DNA of 34,878 nucleotides. It comes from Bacteroidales bacterium (GTDB lineage: Bacteria; Bacteroidota; Bacteroidia; Bacteroidales; B18-G4). Under the pieces are notes generated by a model. That model searched no databases. It had not been told where the DNA came from and was given only the letters and a program-made list of their open reading frames with translations. The stretch is from NCBI GenBank assembly GCA_021107535.1, contig JAIOSQ010000074.1, positions 1-34,878 of the forward strand, read 5' to 3'. A program made the position numbers and the translations under genes. Shown here piece after piece: positions 22,482 to 30,612 of this stretch. Positions within the stretch are counted from its first letter, which is position 1. Each line of letters starts with the position of its first letter.

Positions 22482-24383
22482 TTAATTTTTAAAGGTTAAT
22501 GAAATAGATAAATTAAAATTTCTTCCGGGCATGGGCCGATAGGCAACAAGCTGATAATCTTTATTAAAAATGTTGTTAAGCCTGGTAGCAATGCCGATAT
22601 TCATAAGTTTTGTCACAAATTCTTTTTTCAGGGAGATGTCCATAAGGTAAAAACCCGGCAGTATAGAAAGGTTGTCTGTTGTGGTGTAGCTTTCACCGGT
22701 ATAATTCCCGAAGAGAAGCATATGCCAGTGACTACAGCTAAACCCTATCTTTCCGGAAGCATTATGCAGCGGGGTATAGATCAACTGTTTTCCGTAGGTC
22801 TCGCCCGGGGCATCTTTGCTCTCATTGCTTGATCTGGAATAAGTGTAAGATAATCCCAGCTCAGCATGTTTCTGGTTTTTTTCAATATGGAAATTCGTTT
22901 CCAGTTCGATTCCCCGTGCCCATACTTTCTGAACATTATCTGCCTTCCAGAAGTTGTTTTGGGGATGCCAGAGGATCCAGTCATCCACCAGGGAAGAGTA
23001 GGCTGTAACAATAAATTCAAGGCCATGGAACTCGGCCCCTCTATAGAATTCCGTGATCATGCTTAGCTCGGCATTCCAGCTGTTTTCCGGCTTTATATCG
23101 GGGTTCCCCCCCGGTTGCCAGTATAATTCATTCATCGTTGGAAGCCTGTAATTCCTTGAGATGCTTATTTTGTTAGAAAGAAATGGAAACAAGGGTCCTT
23201 CAATGCCTATGGCCGGAGTGAACGGAAACAGATCATGCCCGTTGAACTCCTGCCTGGCTCCAACCATCATATCCCAATTTATACGGGAAATATGGTATTT
23301 ACCATTGGCAAAAGCAGCAAGCAGTTCTCTTGCTTCTCTCCCATTATAAGCTTCGATATCAGCCTGCTCGGCAGTCATACTGATGCCTGCATCAATGCTA
23401 ACATTTCCTGACAGCTGATGCCGGTATTCTGATTCAAAAAACCAGGTATCCGTATGAATGCTTGACTGCAGTGATATCAGCGGATCCGTATAATTTTCAT
23501 ATTCTGTAAACCAGGCAGTTTTAAGGCTCAGCACAGCATTTCTGAAAAAGCTTTTCCATTGCAGGGAAGTGCGGAAGGCGCGATCCGACTGATAAGCCTC
23601 ACTGGCATTCATAGTGGTGCTTGGAGGAATCTCACGAATGGCTTCCTGATACCAGAGAAAAAGATCCAGCTGATTCTTCTTAGCTATCTTTAGTGCGGCA
23701 TGGCCATTAAAGCCGAGGCCATTGGAAGCGCCATTCTCCAGGGTCTTTTTTTCACCCCTGTCCGATAAATAATTAAAGTCGTTCCGGGCCTCCTGCCCTG
23801 TAAATGCTAGTTTAAAATAGAACTTATCTCCAGATGTGTATGCTGTAACAGATGTACTCAAAGAGCCAAAGCTTCCTGCCCGCAGATTTAGCGAAGCCAG
23901 GGTATGCCCGGAAAACTCAGCCTGATTGTTCAAAAACACTGCACCACCTATTGTACCGCTGCCATAGCGTATGCCACTGCCACCGAATACAATGGCAGCA
24001 TTATTAAAAAATCCTGCAGGGACCAGCGAAAGGTCAGTAATACCCAGGCTGGGCATCTTCAGGTTTATCCCATTCCAAAAAATGCTGCTCTGGTTGGATG
24101 AAGTGCCTCTGAAAGACATGGTGGTCAATGTATTCTGTCCGTATGACCTGATGTACACAGAAGTATTTTCAGATAAAATATCACCTATGTTATTCCGAAG
24201 GTCCTGCTGCATGATGTCCGCATGCAGGTACTTAATATTTTGGCCGGTAGAAAAGTCTGAATACCTGTCAGCTGCAATACTCACGGTATCCAGTTGCATG
24301 ATGGTGTCGACCCTGATCTCCTGGGAGTTGCCATTGAAAGCAAGGCAGATCACAAAAAGCAGTATTATACCTTTTAATTTCAT
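22482..24383 (-). CDS. TonB-dependent outer membrane receptor, probable cobalamin receptor BtuB-like
   Basis: 633-residue outer membrane receptor. Signal peptide about 1-20; a TonB-box-like start (DTVSIAADRYSD); plug domain about 40-150 with RSYGQNTLTTMSFRGTSSNQSSIFWNGINL and GSGIRYGSGTIGGAVFLN; then a 22-strand barrel with C-terminal end FNLSISLTFKN. The length fits vitamin-type receptors rather than the much larger SusC type. Control by a cobalamin riboswitch at 24479-24675 and the adjacent BtuG-like propeller indicate transport of B12 or a related corrinoid. The start ATG is 95 nt from the riboswitch end. Confidence 0.9.
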   Translation of the reverse strand: MKLKGIILLFVICLAFNGNSQEIRVDTIMQLDTVSIAADRYSDFSTGQNIKYLHADIMQQDLRNNIGDILSENTSVYIRSYGQNTLTTMSFRGTSSNQSSIFWNGINLKMPSLGITDLSLVPAGFFNNAAIVFGGSGIRYGSGTIGGAVFLNNQAEFSGHTLASLNLRAGSFGSLSTSVTAYTSGDKFYFKLAFTGQEARNDFNYLSDRGEKKTLENGASNGLGFNGHAALKIAKKNQLDLFLWYQEAIREIPPSTTMNASEAYQSDRAFRTSLQWKSFFRNAVLSLKTAWFTEYENYTDPLISLQSSIHTDTWFFESEYRHQLSGNVSIDAGISMTAEQADIEAYNGREARELLAAFANGKYHISRINWDMMVGARQEFNGHDLFPFTPAIGIEGPLFPFLSNKISISRNYRLPTMNELYWQPGGNPDIKPENSWNAELSMITEFYRGAEFHGLEFIVTAYSSLVDDWILWHPQNNFWKADNVQKVWARGIELETNFHIEKNQKHAELGLSYTYSRSSNESKDAPGETYGKQLIYTPLHNASGKIGFSCSHWHMLLFGNYTGESYTTTDNLSILPGFYLMDISLKKEFVTKLMNIGIATRLNNIFNKDYQLVAYRPMPGRNFNLSISLTFKN

Positions 24384-24478
24384 CCGATAAGCCCTTTGCG
24401 GGTTTATATCCAGGGAGAAAACTTTGAATAAATCTTGTGAATTTATTGCAAGCCTTTTACCCGAAAGCTTTTATTTTG

Positions 24479-24675
24479 CATTCAATGGCAGGTCTTCTGA
24501 CTTATCTCAGTTCCGAATGGCCTTCCCATCAGCTCGTTGCGACAGTGGCTTAAGGTTATCCGAAACTCCAGGGCTCAAATAGCCTGAGATTCACAGCATC
24601 GGGAAATGTTGGGGATTTTCACCCCATTCCCTATTATGGCGTTTCCCGCGGGGCGGGATTGCACACCATTGAATG
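24479..24675 (-). promoter_or_regulatory. Cobalamin (B12) riboswitch
   Basis: About 197 nt on the minus strand, ending 95 nt before the TonB receptor ATG. Recognised by the 3' B12 box AGTCAGAAGACCTGCC (about 24489-24504), the conserved core GCCACTGTCGCAACGAGC (about 24532-24549), the GGGAA/GGTGAAAATCC segment (about 24610-24640), and a perfect 10-bp P1 helix formed by 24666-24675 and 24479-24488. Adenosylcobalamin or another corrinoid would repress the receptor and propeller. No T-tract terminator follows, so control of translation initiation is more likely. A near-consensus -7 box TACCTTTA lies just upstream near 24678-24685. Confidence 0.93.
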
Positions 24676-24778
24676 ATGTAAAGGTAGAAATTATTTGCAT
24701 GAATAGAACCGACTTTAAAATTTTTATTTATTTTTACCGTTGCTTATTCATACAGCCCTTTCTTAAAACGCCGACAAA

Positions 24779-24994
24779 ATGAAGTTCTGGAAAAGTATAC
24801 CATTTATTCTGACTGCTATTTTACTGAGCATATTCCTGCTTACTTCTGCCTCCTGTTCTCAAAAAACCTACTCTACAGGTTGCAAAGTAAATTATAACAA
24901 GTCGTCCAGAATAAAAGCTTACAAAAAGCCTACCAGCAGGAATTCATTCACCCACAGCAAATCGGTTAAGAAGAAATATGTGGTTAAAAGGTAA
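24779..24994 (+). CDS. Small basic lipoprotein, hypothetical
   Basis: 71 residues, not recognised. N-terminal hydrophobic signal with lipobox-like LLTSASC, Cys26 being the probable lipid anchor. The mature ~45 residues are rich in Lys, Ser, Tyr and Thr (VNYNKSSRIKAYKKPTSR, KSVKKKYVVKR), a composition seen in many small Bacteroidetes lipoproteins of unknown role. It has its own divergent gap with the cobalamin riboswitch and a weak -7 box (TACCGTTG) about 40 nt upstream. The clear signal peptide supports it as real despite the size. Confidence 0.6.
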   Translation: MKFWKSIPFILTAILLSIFLLTSASCSQKTYSTGCKVNYNKSSRIKAYKKPTSRNSFTHSKSVKKKYVVKR

Positions 24995-25045
24995 TTCTTA
25001 TCACTCTTTCTCTTAATCAAATAAGGGTTTTACTCGTTGATCTAT

Positions 25046-25077
25046 CCGGTCACCGGCCAACGGTTACCGGCTACCGG
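25046..25077. repeat. Short heptad array of CCGG-type units
   Basis: CCGGTCA, CCGGCCA, ACGGTTA, CCGGCTA, CCGG: again a 7-nt period, here with an unrelated GC-rich consensus, in the gap between two genes on the plus strand. Confidence 0.7.
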
Positions 25078-25245
25078 AAGTATGAGTATTGGATTCAGGA
25101 ATGATCATTCCTCGCTCCCCAGCCCTTCCCTGTTCCTTGTTTGTCAACCGAAGTTCTTCGGACGAAGGCGGGTTCGCTATTCCTTCTTTCCTGCTTTAGA
25201 GGTCAAAATTATCCCTGGGTTCTTTTAATATACAGGAAAATTGAT

Positions 25246-25253
25246 TATCTTTG
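25246..25253 (+). promoter_or_regulatory. -7 promoter element of the KamA-family gene
   Basis: TATCTTTG, an exact TAnnTTTG match. The -33 position reads TTT rather than TTG. It predicts a leader of about 135 nt. Confidence 0.5.
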
Positions 25254-25395
25254 TAATAATAATCAACAAAATCAAGCTAATCGACTGATTAACGAAAGTT
25301 AACCCAATACTTGTCAGTTTTTTGATTTAGCTTTCTAATCTAACAATTAGCCCCAGTTTTTGTTTTGATTCAAATTGACTAATAACAGGCAAATA

Positions 25396-27552
25396 ATGAC
25401 TGTAAATAAACTACAAGCTCTACTCGAATTACTTCTTTCTGAAAATGATATTTTACGAAACAGCATAAATAATTCCAGTAGTGCCGGCATGATGAAGGAT
25501 GCGCTCAGGAAGTGGATCATGTCTTATATTCAAACCCGTCCCTATCTTCTTGATTGCTGTACAGCAGGTGACGTCAGCCGTAACAAATTTGACAAGCTTA
25601 ACTGGAAGGATGTTGCATCCCTCCGCATACTCGATTACCTGGACAATGCAGGTATCAGGGTCCGGGATCCCAGTATCAGTAAGAAAGAGGTAGTATCTGA
25701 TCCCTTCGGACAATTATACGCCGCCGTAAAAAGAGGAAAATATGAGTTCAGAATTGACTTTGTACTGGATATGCTCATGCTGTTCAGGCAGTTTTCAGGA
25801 AAACTCAGCAAGAGTATCCCACCCAAAAAGAAGGTACTGGAATGGATGTCGAGGCATCCTTCGGGACTGGATCCTGAAATAGTCGCCCTGCGTAATGAAA
25901 ACAGGAACCGGATCATCAGAAAGTTCATTGAACTGATGGAAAAAGGCAGGATAAAGGATGCGAAATTCATATTTGAACCCGGACTTTCATATGATGAGAA
26001 ATATGCAATGATGTTGAAATGGTGGCAAACCCGGCTGTTTCATTTAAGGTTTGCCATCAGGGATCCTGAGATCCTTAATGAAATGCTGGACTATTCCATA
26101 TCCGGGAAAAGAATGAAACTCCTGCGCAAAGCAAAGGAGGCCGGCATTCCTACTTTTGTAAACCCTCACTATCTTTCTCTGCTGAATGTGAATCCACCTG
26201 CTCATCTTAAAGGAACCGATGAAGCGATCCGTGAATATGTTTTTTACAGCAAGGAACTGGTGAAGGAATTTGGAAATATCGTAGCATGGGAAATGGAAGA
26301 TATTGTTGAGGCGGGCAAGCCCAATGCGGCCGGATGGATACTGCCCTCCAACCATTCCATGCACAGGCGATATCCGGAAGTGGCTATTCTCATTCCTAAC
26401 AACGTGGGGAGAGCTTGTGCAGGATTGTGTTCATCCTGCCAGCGGATGTATGATTTCCAGCGCGGTCACCTGAATTTTGATCTGAGCCGCTTGAAACCCA
26501 AAAGTAGCTGGCCTGACAGGCTTGCCCAGTTCATGGATTATTTCAGGCAGGATTCCCAGCTTCGCGATATCCTGATCACAGGGGGAGATGCATTGATGGC
26601 ATCCGACAAATCGCTTGAAGCAGTACTGGATGCAGTTTATGAAATGGCCATAAATAAGATTGAAGACAACAAAAAACGGCCTGATGGCAAGAAATACGCT
26701 GAAATGCGCAGAGTCAGGCTGGGAACCCGCTTGCCGACATACTTGCCGCAGCGTATCACCATGGACCTGGTCTCCGTGCTTGCTGCATTCAAAAAGAAAG
26801 CTGTGAAAGCCGGCATGACCCAGTTTGTGATTCAAACCCATTTCGAAACTGCAATGGAGATCACGCCTGTGACAAGAAAGGCAATCGAAAGACTGCAATC
26901 TGCCGGATGGATCGTAACCAACCAGCTGGTATTCACTGCAGGGGCTTCAAAAAGGGGACATACCGCTAAACTTCGCCAGGTTCTAACTGATCTTGGCGTA
27001 TTGAATTATTACACCTTTACGGTTAAAGGATTTAAGGAAAATTCCAACAACTTTGCTACCAACGAAAGAGCAGTGCAGGAGCAAATGCAGGAAAAAATCC
27101 TTGGGATCCTTCCGCCGGAGTATCTCGAAGAAATCGCAAACATCTCCCTCCATCCTGAAGACAGCAAAAAGATCCTGACAGATATCAGAAAGAGATCAGG
27201 GCTTCCTTTCCTTGCCCTCGACAGAAACGTTCTTAACCTTCCGGGTGTAGGTAAAAGCCTTACCTTTAGAACCATCGGCATCACTCCCGGAGGGAAAAGG
27301 GTACTGCTGTTCGACCATGACCATACCCGTCGCCACAGCCCGATCATCGAGAAGATGGGAAAAGTCACCATCGTTGAATCTAAATCCGTTGCTGCCTATA
27401 TTGCGCAAATGGAAAGTATGGGAGAAGATCCTGCTGAATATGAATCAATGTACGGATACTCCATCTCCAAAACCGAAGCCATTATGCCGGTATACCAGTA
27501 TCCGGACTATGAGTTTGAGACTACTGAGGAGATGACAAATTTGGAAGTTTGA
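25396..27552 (+). CDS. Long KamA-family radical SAM protein, possible aminomutase
   Basis: 718 residues; start at the ATG at 25396 because the longer frame opens with TTG. About 330 N-terminal residues without known motif precede a lysine-2,3-aminomutase-like core. The core has the radical SAM cluster motif CAGLCSSC (Cys341, Cys345, Cys348), ITGGDALMASDKSLE (SAM-binding GGD), RLGTRLPTYLPQRIT, THFETAMEITPVT and GWIVTNQLVF, all matching KamA in order. A PGVGKS segment (Lys about 620) aligns with the KamA PGGGGK PLP-lysine. The lysine-binding Asp of the KamA loop RGVNDD is replaced (TAGASKRGH), so lysine is probably not the substrate. Canonical KamA is about 420 residues; this is a long variant. 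Substrate unknown. Confidence 0.85.
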   Translation: MTVNKLQALLELLLSENDILRNSINNSSSAGMMKDALRKWIMSYIQTRPYLLDCCTAGDVSRNKFDKLNWKDVASLRILDYLDNAGIRVRDPSISKKEVVSDPFGQLYAAVKRGKYEFRIDFVLDMLMLFRQFSGKLSKSIPPKKKVLEWMSRHPSGLDPEIVALRNENRNRIIRKFIELMEKGRIKDAKFIFEPGLSYDEKYAMMLKWWQTRLFHLRFAIRDPEILNEMLDYSISGKRMKLLRKAKEAGIPTFVNPHYLSLLNVNPPAHLKGTDEAIREYVFYSKELVKEFGNIVAWEMEDIVEAGKPNAAGWILPSNHSMHRRYPEVAILIPNNVGRACAGLCSSCQRMYDFQRGHLNFDLSRLKPKSSWPDRLAQFMDYFRQDSQLRDILITGGDALMASDKSLEAVLDAVYEMAINKIEDNKKRPDGKKYAEMRRVRLGTRLPTYLPQRITMDLVSVLAAFKKKAVKAGMTQFVIQTHFETAMEITPVTRKAIERLQSAGWIVTNQLVFTAGASKRGHTAKLRQVLTDLGVLNYYTFTVKGFKENSNNFATNERAVQEQMQEKILGILPPEYLEEIANISLHPEDSKKILTDIRKRSGLPFLALDRNVLNLPGVGKSLTFRTIGITPGGKRVLLFDHDHTRRHSPIIEKMGKVTIVESKSVAAYIAQMESMGEDPAEYESMYGYSISKTEAIMPVYQYPDYEFETTEEMTNLEV

Positions 27553-27574
27553 TGAATAGAGAATAGTGAACAAG

Positions 27575-27645
27575 GAATAAGAATAAGAATAAGAATAAGA
27601 ATAAGAATAACGAAGACCGAGCAACGAATATCGAACAACGAACCG
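27575..27645. repeat. Hexamer microsatellite plus heptad array
   Basis: Six perfect GAATAA units (27575-27610), then 7-nt units CGAAGAC, CGAGCAA, CGAATAT, CGAACAA, CGAACC (27611-27644). Lies in the gap between the convergent KamA-family and propeller genes. The second part is the inverse-strand version of the motif at 21356-21405. Confidence 0.85.
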
Positions 27646-27754
27646 GAGGCTGCCGGAATGGGAATGATATTTTGTCCAGACAAAATCAAATGGAATGTAA
27701 AACATGTTAGAAACAGGATCTTTTTCATATTGATTTATGTTCGTCCACAGTAAT

Positions 27755-28975
27755 TTATTCAATTATTACTTTTTTTCTTACAATCTTGCTTTCTAATTCA
27801 AATTCAATAATATAAAGTCCATGTTTAAGAGTTGATACATTAATAGAATTATTAATCAGTTTTCCGGTTACGATTTTTTGTCCATTTTGATTATAAATAG
27901 CATAACGACTAATTTCTACTCTGGGATAACTTAATATTGATAATTTATTATTTGTGGGATTCGGATAAAGTAGTATTTCAGGAGTTGGGATAACATCCTT
28001 TATTCTTAGTATCGGATCATATGATCTAAATAATTGATATTGTTGACTTGATAGATTAATACATTGCAAATAAACAGTATTGTCGGGTGATATTGAAATT
28101 TGATTGATATAAGGGTTTAGAACTGTATCATTTAAACTTACCCAGGTATTACCCCAATCCTCGGAAAATCGACAACCATTATAATTATACCCATTTACAC
28201 CGGCAATTAAATTATCTTGATAGGTAGATTCTATTACTGTAGTTACCATACTTGAAACAAGAGACCAACTTACGCCACCATCATTTGAACTGTAAATAGC
28301 CGCCGAATTACTGCCTACAAGTATTACACCATCATTGTTTACTTCGATTGAATTCAAGTGCTGATCAGTTATCCCAATGTTTTCCCAGCTCACTCCATTA
28401 TCAAGGGAACGATGAAAACCACTACCAGTATGTGGACCGTCATATGATCCTCCAACTGTATATATCTCTCCATTAATGCCAAAGTCTATATCTGCAAAGT
28501 ATATGTTGGAATAAGTGAATAATACAGTATCCCAGGTAATACCATCATTTGAAGAACGTAGAATAGTCCCCCAACCAACAGCATAAATATCATTTGTTGG
28601 GGAAATGTTAAATTTTAAAATATTACCACCTGTTGTACATGCCTGTTCAAAACTATCACCATCGTCTTCGGATCTTAAAATGCAAAAACTTGTTCCAATT
28701 AATAGATTCCCATTTGAAGTGTATTTAATAGTATGAAGAGGAATATAGGAAGGGAGATTTAAGTCTAATAACATCCAAGCGTTTCCGAGGTCAAATGACC
28801 TAAAAAGACCACCAAACTCATTATTTCCTCCAGTCGCCACAAAAAGAATTCCTTCCTTTTCTGCATTTATTGCTCTGGATTTGAGTGTGTCCGGGAAATT
28901 AATTGGCTCCCAAATATTTTGTGCTATTACAGAATTAACTATAAGCATTAATAAAATTGGAACTAGTCTTTTCAT
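27755..28975 (-). CDS. Secreted Asp-box beta-propeller protein with type IX secretion domain
   Basis: 406 residues from the ATG at 28975, which begins the signal peptide MKRLVPILLMLIVNSVIAQ; the longer open frame upstream has no signal. The body has six BNR/Asp-box-like repeats of the form RSxDxGxxW: RSFDLGNAW, RSEDDGDSF, RSSNDGITW, RSLDNGVSW, SSNDGGVSW and FSEDWGNTW, as in sialidase-like and YCF48-type propellers. No sialidase catalytic set is recognised. The last ~75 residues are a T9SS type A domain starting LLYPNPTNNKLSI and ending RKKVIIE. The gene is AT-rich by eye relative to neighbours. Probable surface or secreted protein of unknown target. Confidence 0.85.
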   Translation of the reverse strand: MKRLVPILLMLIVNSVIAQNIWEPINFPDTLKSRAINAEKEGILFVATGGNNEFGGLFRSFDLGNAWMLLDLNLPSYIPLHTIKYTSNGNLLIGTSFCILRSEDDGDSFEQACTTGGNILKFNISPTNDIYAVGWGTILRSSNDGITWDTVLFTYSNIYFADIDFGINGEIYTVGGSYDGPHTGSGFHRSLDNGVSWENIGITDQHLNSIEVNNDGVILVGSNSAAIYSSNDGGVSWSLVSSMVTTVIESTYQDNLIAGVNGYNYNGCRFSEDWGNTWVSLNDTVLNPYINQISISPDNTVYLQCINLSSQQYQLFRSYDPILRIKDVIPTPEILLYPNPTNNKLSILSYPRVEISRYAIYNQNGQKIVTGKLINNSINVSTLKHGLYIIEFELESKIVRKKVIIE

Positions 28976-29149
28976 TATTCTGCAATTATAAATTTCGATT
29001 TTGGACAATGTGCACAACTCATTTATCTGTTCAATACTACGCATACAAATCAATCTCCGTTACGTATATGCAGTTTGATTACAATTATTTGTCTTGTAAA
29101 TATACGAAATAATTCTATGTATCTGGTGAGGTTTGTTTGGAGGAAGCAT

Positions 29150-29232
29150 AAAGTATTTAAAGTACTTAAAGTATTTAAAGTATTAAAAGTACTTAAAGTA
29201 TGGTGTTGAATTTTGGATTATGGATTATGAAT
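29150..29232. repeat. Nine-nucleotide tandem array followed by GGATTAT units
   Basis: AAAGTATTT, AAAGTACTT, AAAGTATTT, AAAGTATTA, AAAGTACTT, AAAGTATGG (29150-29203), six units of period 9, then GGATTAT repeated twice (29214-29227). The period differs from the 7 nt seen elsewhere. Confidence 0.85.
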
Positions 29233-29307
29233 GTTTGACCGCCAGGCTTTTATGAGGGAATGAGAGGATGACGGGAAGTGAGGAAGAGGGGATGATCGAA
29301 CCCCACA

Positions 29308-29329
29308 GAGACGTTGCATGCAACGTCTC
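29308..29329. repeat. REP-like perfect 22-bp palindrome
   Basis: GAGACGTTGCA followed by its exact reverse complement, with GCATGC at the centre. Palindromes of this GAGACGTTGCATGC type are, from memory, dispersed in several bacterial genomes including Bacteroidetes and cyanobacteria and resemble REP/MITE elements. No transposase is nearby. Confidence 0.75.
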
Positions 29330-29399
29330 AACAAGAAATCCCAAACCCCATATCTTCATCCAGTCTCATAGTCGCCACACCCAATGCCCAATATTTGTC

Positions 29400-29407
29400 T
29401 ATCTTTG
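29400..29407 (+). promoter_or_regulatory. -7 promoter element of the serine hydrolase gene
   Basis: TATCTTTG, an exact TAnnTTTG match 20 nt before the chosen ATG at 29428. This also supports that start over the longer frame. Confidence 0.62.
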
Positions 29408-29427
29408 CCAAAACGCTTCAGCTAAAC

Positions 29428-30546
29428 ATGAATAAACGACAGATAGTAATTATAATTCTCACAATGTCCGTATTTGCCTTTCTAAACAGTTGCCATATTG
29501 GCAGGTACTTTTCCAGGAACGTGGCTGATACCGGTGATCATAAAAGGTTTCCGGCATATACCGTTAAAGCTGCTCCTCCTGTATTCAATTTTGCGAAAGC
29601 TACGAATGAACAGCCCCCGATATTGCCGGAAGCGTATAACCCAAAAGGGAAATATTCAGATTTCACCGACTTCCTTGAAAAGAATAAAGGCCTTTCATTT
29701 CTAATCATCAGGAATGACAGCATTTTGTGTGAACGTTATTTTGATGGCTATGACCGCTCTACCATTACTGCGGGTTTCAGTGTTGCCAAGGTTTTTGTTT
29801 CTGCCCTAACCGGGATCGCGGTTCAGGAGGGTTATATTGAGAGTGTAGATCAAACAGTTTACGACTTTCTTCCCGAAATGAAGGATCCGGGATTTAAGGA
29901 CGTAACGATCGAAAACCTGCTGAATATGCGATCCGGAATAAAATTCAGTGAAACATACTTCAACCCCTTCAGCCATATAGCCAAATTTTACTACGGCAAT
30001 AACCTCAGCAAATATGTACATAAACTGAAAGTAAACAAAGCTCCGGGAGAAGAATATAATTATCAGAGTTGTAATACTGAGATTTTGGCCATGATCATTG
30101 AAAAAAGCACAGGAAAACCATTTGCGACATATTTCGAGGAAAAGATTTGGAGTCAGCTGGGAATGGAATCTAATGCCACCTGGAATTATGACAGTGAGAA
30201 GTATGGATTGGTAAAGGCTTTTGGCGGACTGAATGCAATTCCTGTTGATTTTGCCAAATTCGGCCGTTTATATCTGAACAATGGCAATTGGGAAGGTAAA
30301 CAAATTATTCCTGAGGCCTGGGTAAAACATTCGATGAGCATTCATAACGACTCAAGGGATTCACAAAATTTTCCCTATTCCTATTTCTGGAGAGTTATGG
30401 AAAGTGGATCTGTTTTTGGCAAGGGAATTCTCGGACAGTACATTTACCTTAATCCTGCCCGTAATCTGATCATCGTAAAATTCGGAAAGAAAAATGCCGA
30501 CATCAACTGGCCTGAACTTTTTGAGGAAATAGCAAAGCAATATTAG
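29428..30546 (+). CDS. Serine hydrolase lipoprotein of the beta-lactamase/PBP (class C) family
   Basis: 372 residues from the ATG at 29428, which opens a lipoprotein signal with LNSC (Cys22); 38 extra codons upstream lack signal character and cross the promoter. Catalytic motif SxxK is SVAK (Ser118, Lys121) in TAGFSVAKVFVSALTGIAV. The second motif is the YNYQSCNTE segment (Tyr in place of YxN/YSN) after PGEE; LLNMRSGI and GLNAIPVDFAKFGRLYLNNGNWEGKQIIP are typical of this esterase/peptidase family. The third motif is poorly defined (GKGILGQ). The substrate is unknown: these proteins are more often esterases or D-aminopeptidases than true beta-lactamases. The stop abuts a heptad array shared with the convergent gene. 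Confidence 0.88.
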   Translation: MNKRQIVIIILTMSVFAFLNSCHIGRYFSRNVADTGDHKRFPAYTVKAAPPVFNFAKATNEQPPILPEAYNPKGKYSDFTDFLEKNKGLSFLIIRNDSILCERYFDGYDRSTITAGFSVAKVFVSALTGIAVQEGYIESVDQTVYDFLPEMKDPGFKDVTIENLLNMRSGIKFSETYFNPFSHIAKFYYGNNLSKYVHKLKVNKAPGEEYNYQSCNTEILAMIIEKSTGKPFATYFEEKIWSQLGMESNATWNYDSEKYGLVKAFGGLNAIPVDFAKFGRLYLNNGNWEGKQIIPEAWVKHSMSIHNDSRDSQNFPYSYFWRVMESGSVFGKGILGQYIYLNPARNLIIVKFGKKNADINWPELFEEIAKQY

Positions 30547-30612
30547 TTGGGCGATAGGCAGTGGGCGTTGGGCGTTAGGTGTTCGATGTTCGATGTTCGG
30601 TACTCGGTGCTC
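30547..30612. repeat. Nine-unit heptad array filling a convergent gap
   Basis: All units in one phase: TTGGGCG, ATAGGCA, GTGGGCG, TTGGGCG, TTAGGTG, TTCGATG, TTCGATG, TTCGGTA, CTCGGTG, then CTC. It begins on the base after the serine hydrolase stop and ends on the first base of the MORN-protein stop, so the whole gap is the array. The consensus shifts gradually from GGGCG-type to TTCG-type. Confidence 0.9.

Larger units (their letters stand above)
24995..25395. other. Long leader/gap before the KamA-family gene with repeats and palindromes
   Basis: No gene. Contents: a heptad array CCGGTCA, CCGGCCA, ACGGTTA, CCGGCTA, CCGG (25046-25074); a 16-bp palindrome built on AGGAATGA (25097-25112); CCGAAG-TT-CTTCGG (25148-25161); a -7 box TATCTTTG at 25246-25253, giving a leader of about 135 nt with a small TTAAC-GAAA-GTTAA hairpin near 25291-25304. 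Confidence 0.7.
28976..29427. other. Divergent gap with 9-mer array, REP-like palindrome and promoter
   Basis: No gene. Contents: AT-rich stretch to about 29145; a six-copy 9-nt array and short heptads (29150-29232); G/A-rich sequence 29255-29300; a 22-bp perfect palindrome (29308-29329); a -7 box at 29400-29407 for the serine hydrolase gene. Confidence 0.75.

Noticed and set aside
27445-27762. Minus-strand open frame with repeated Ser-Tyr residues
   Set aside because: It is a translation of the GAATAA hexamer array and the antisense of the KamA-family gene; no start signal and low complexity.
30547-30580. Third G-quadruplex candidate in the GGGCGTT array
   Set aside because: Only three runs of three G are present; the fourth run is GG, so the motif is incomplete.
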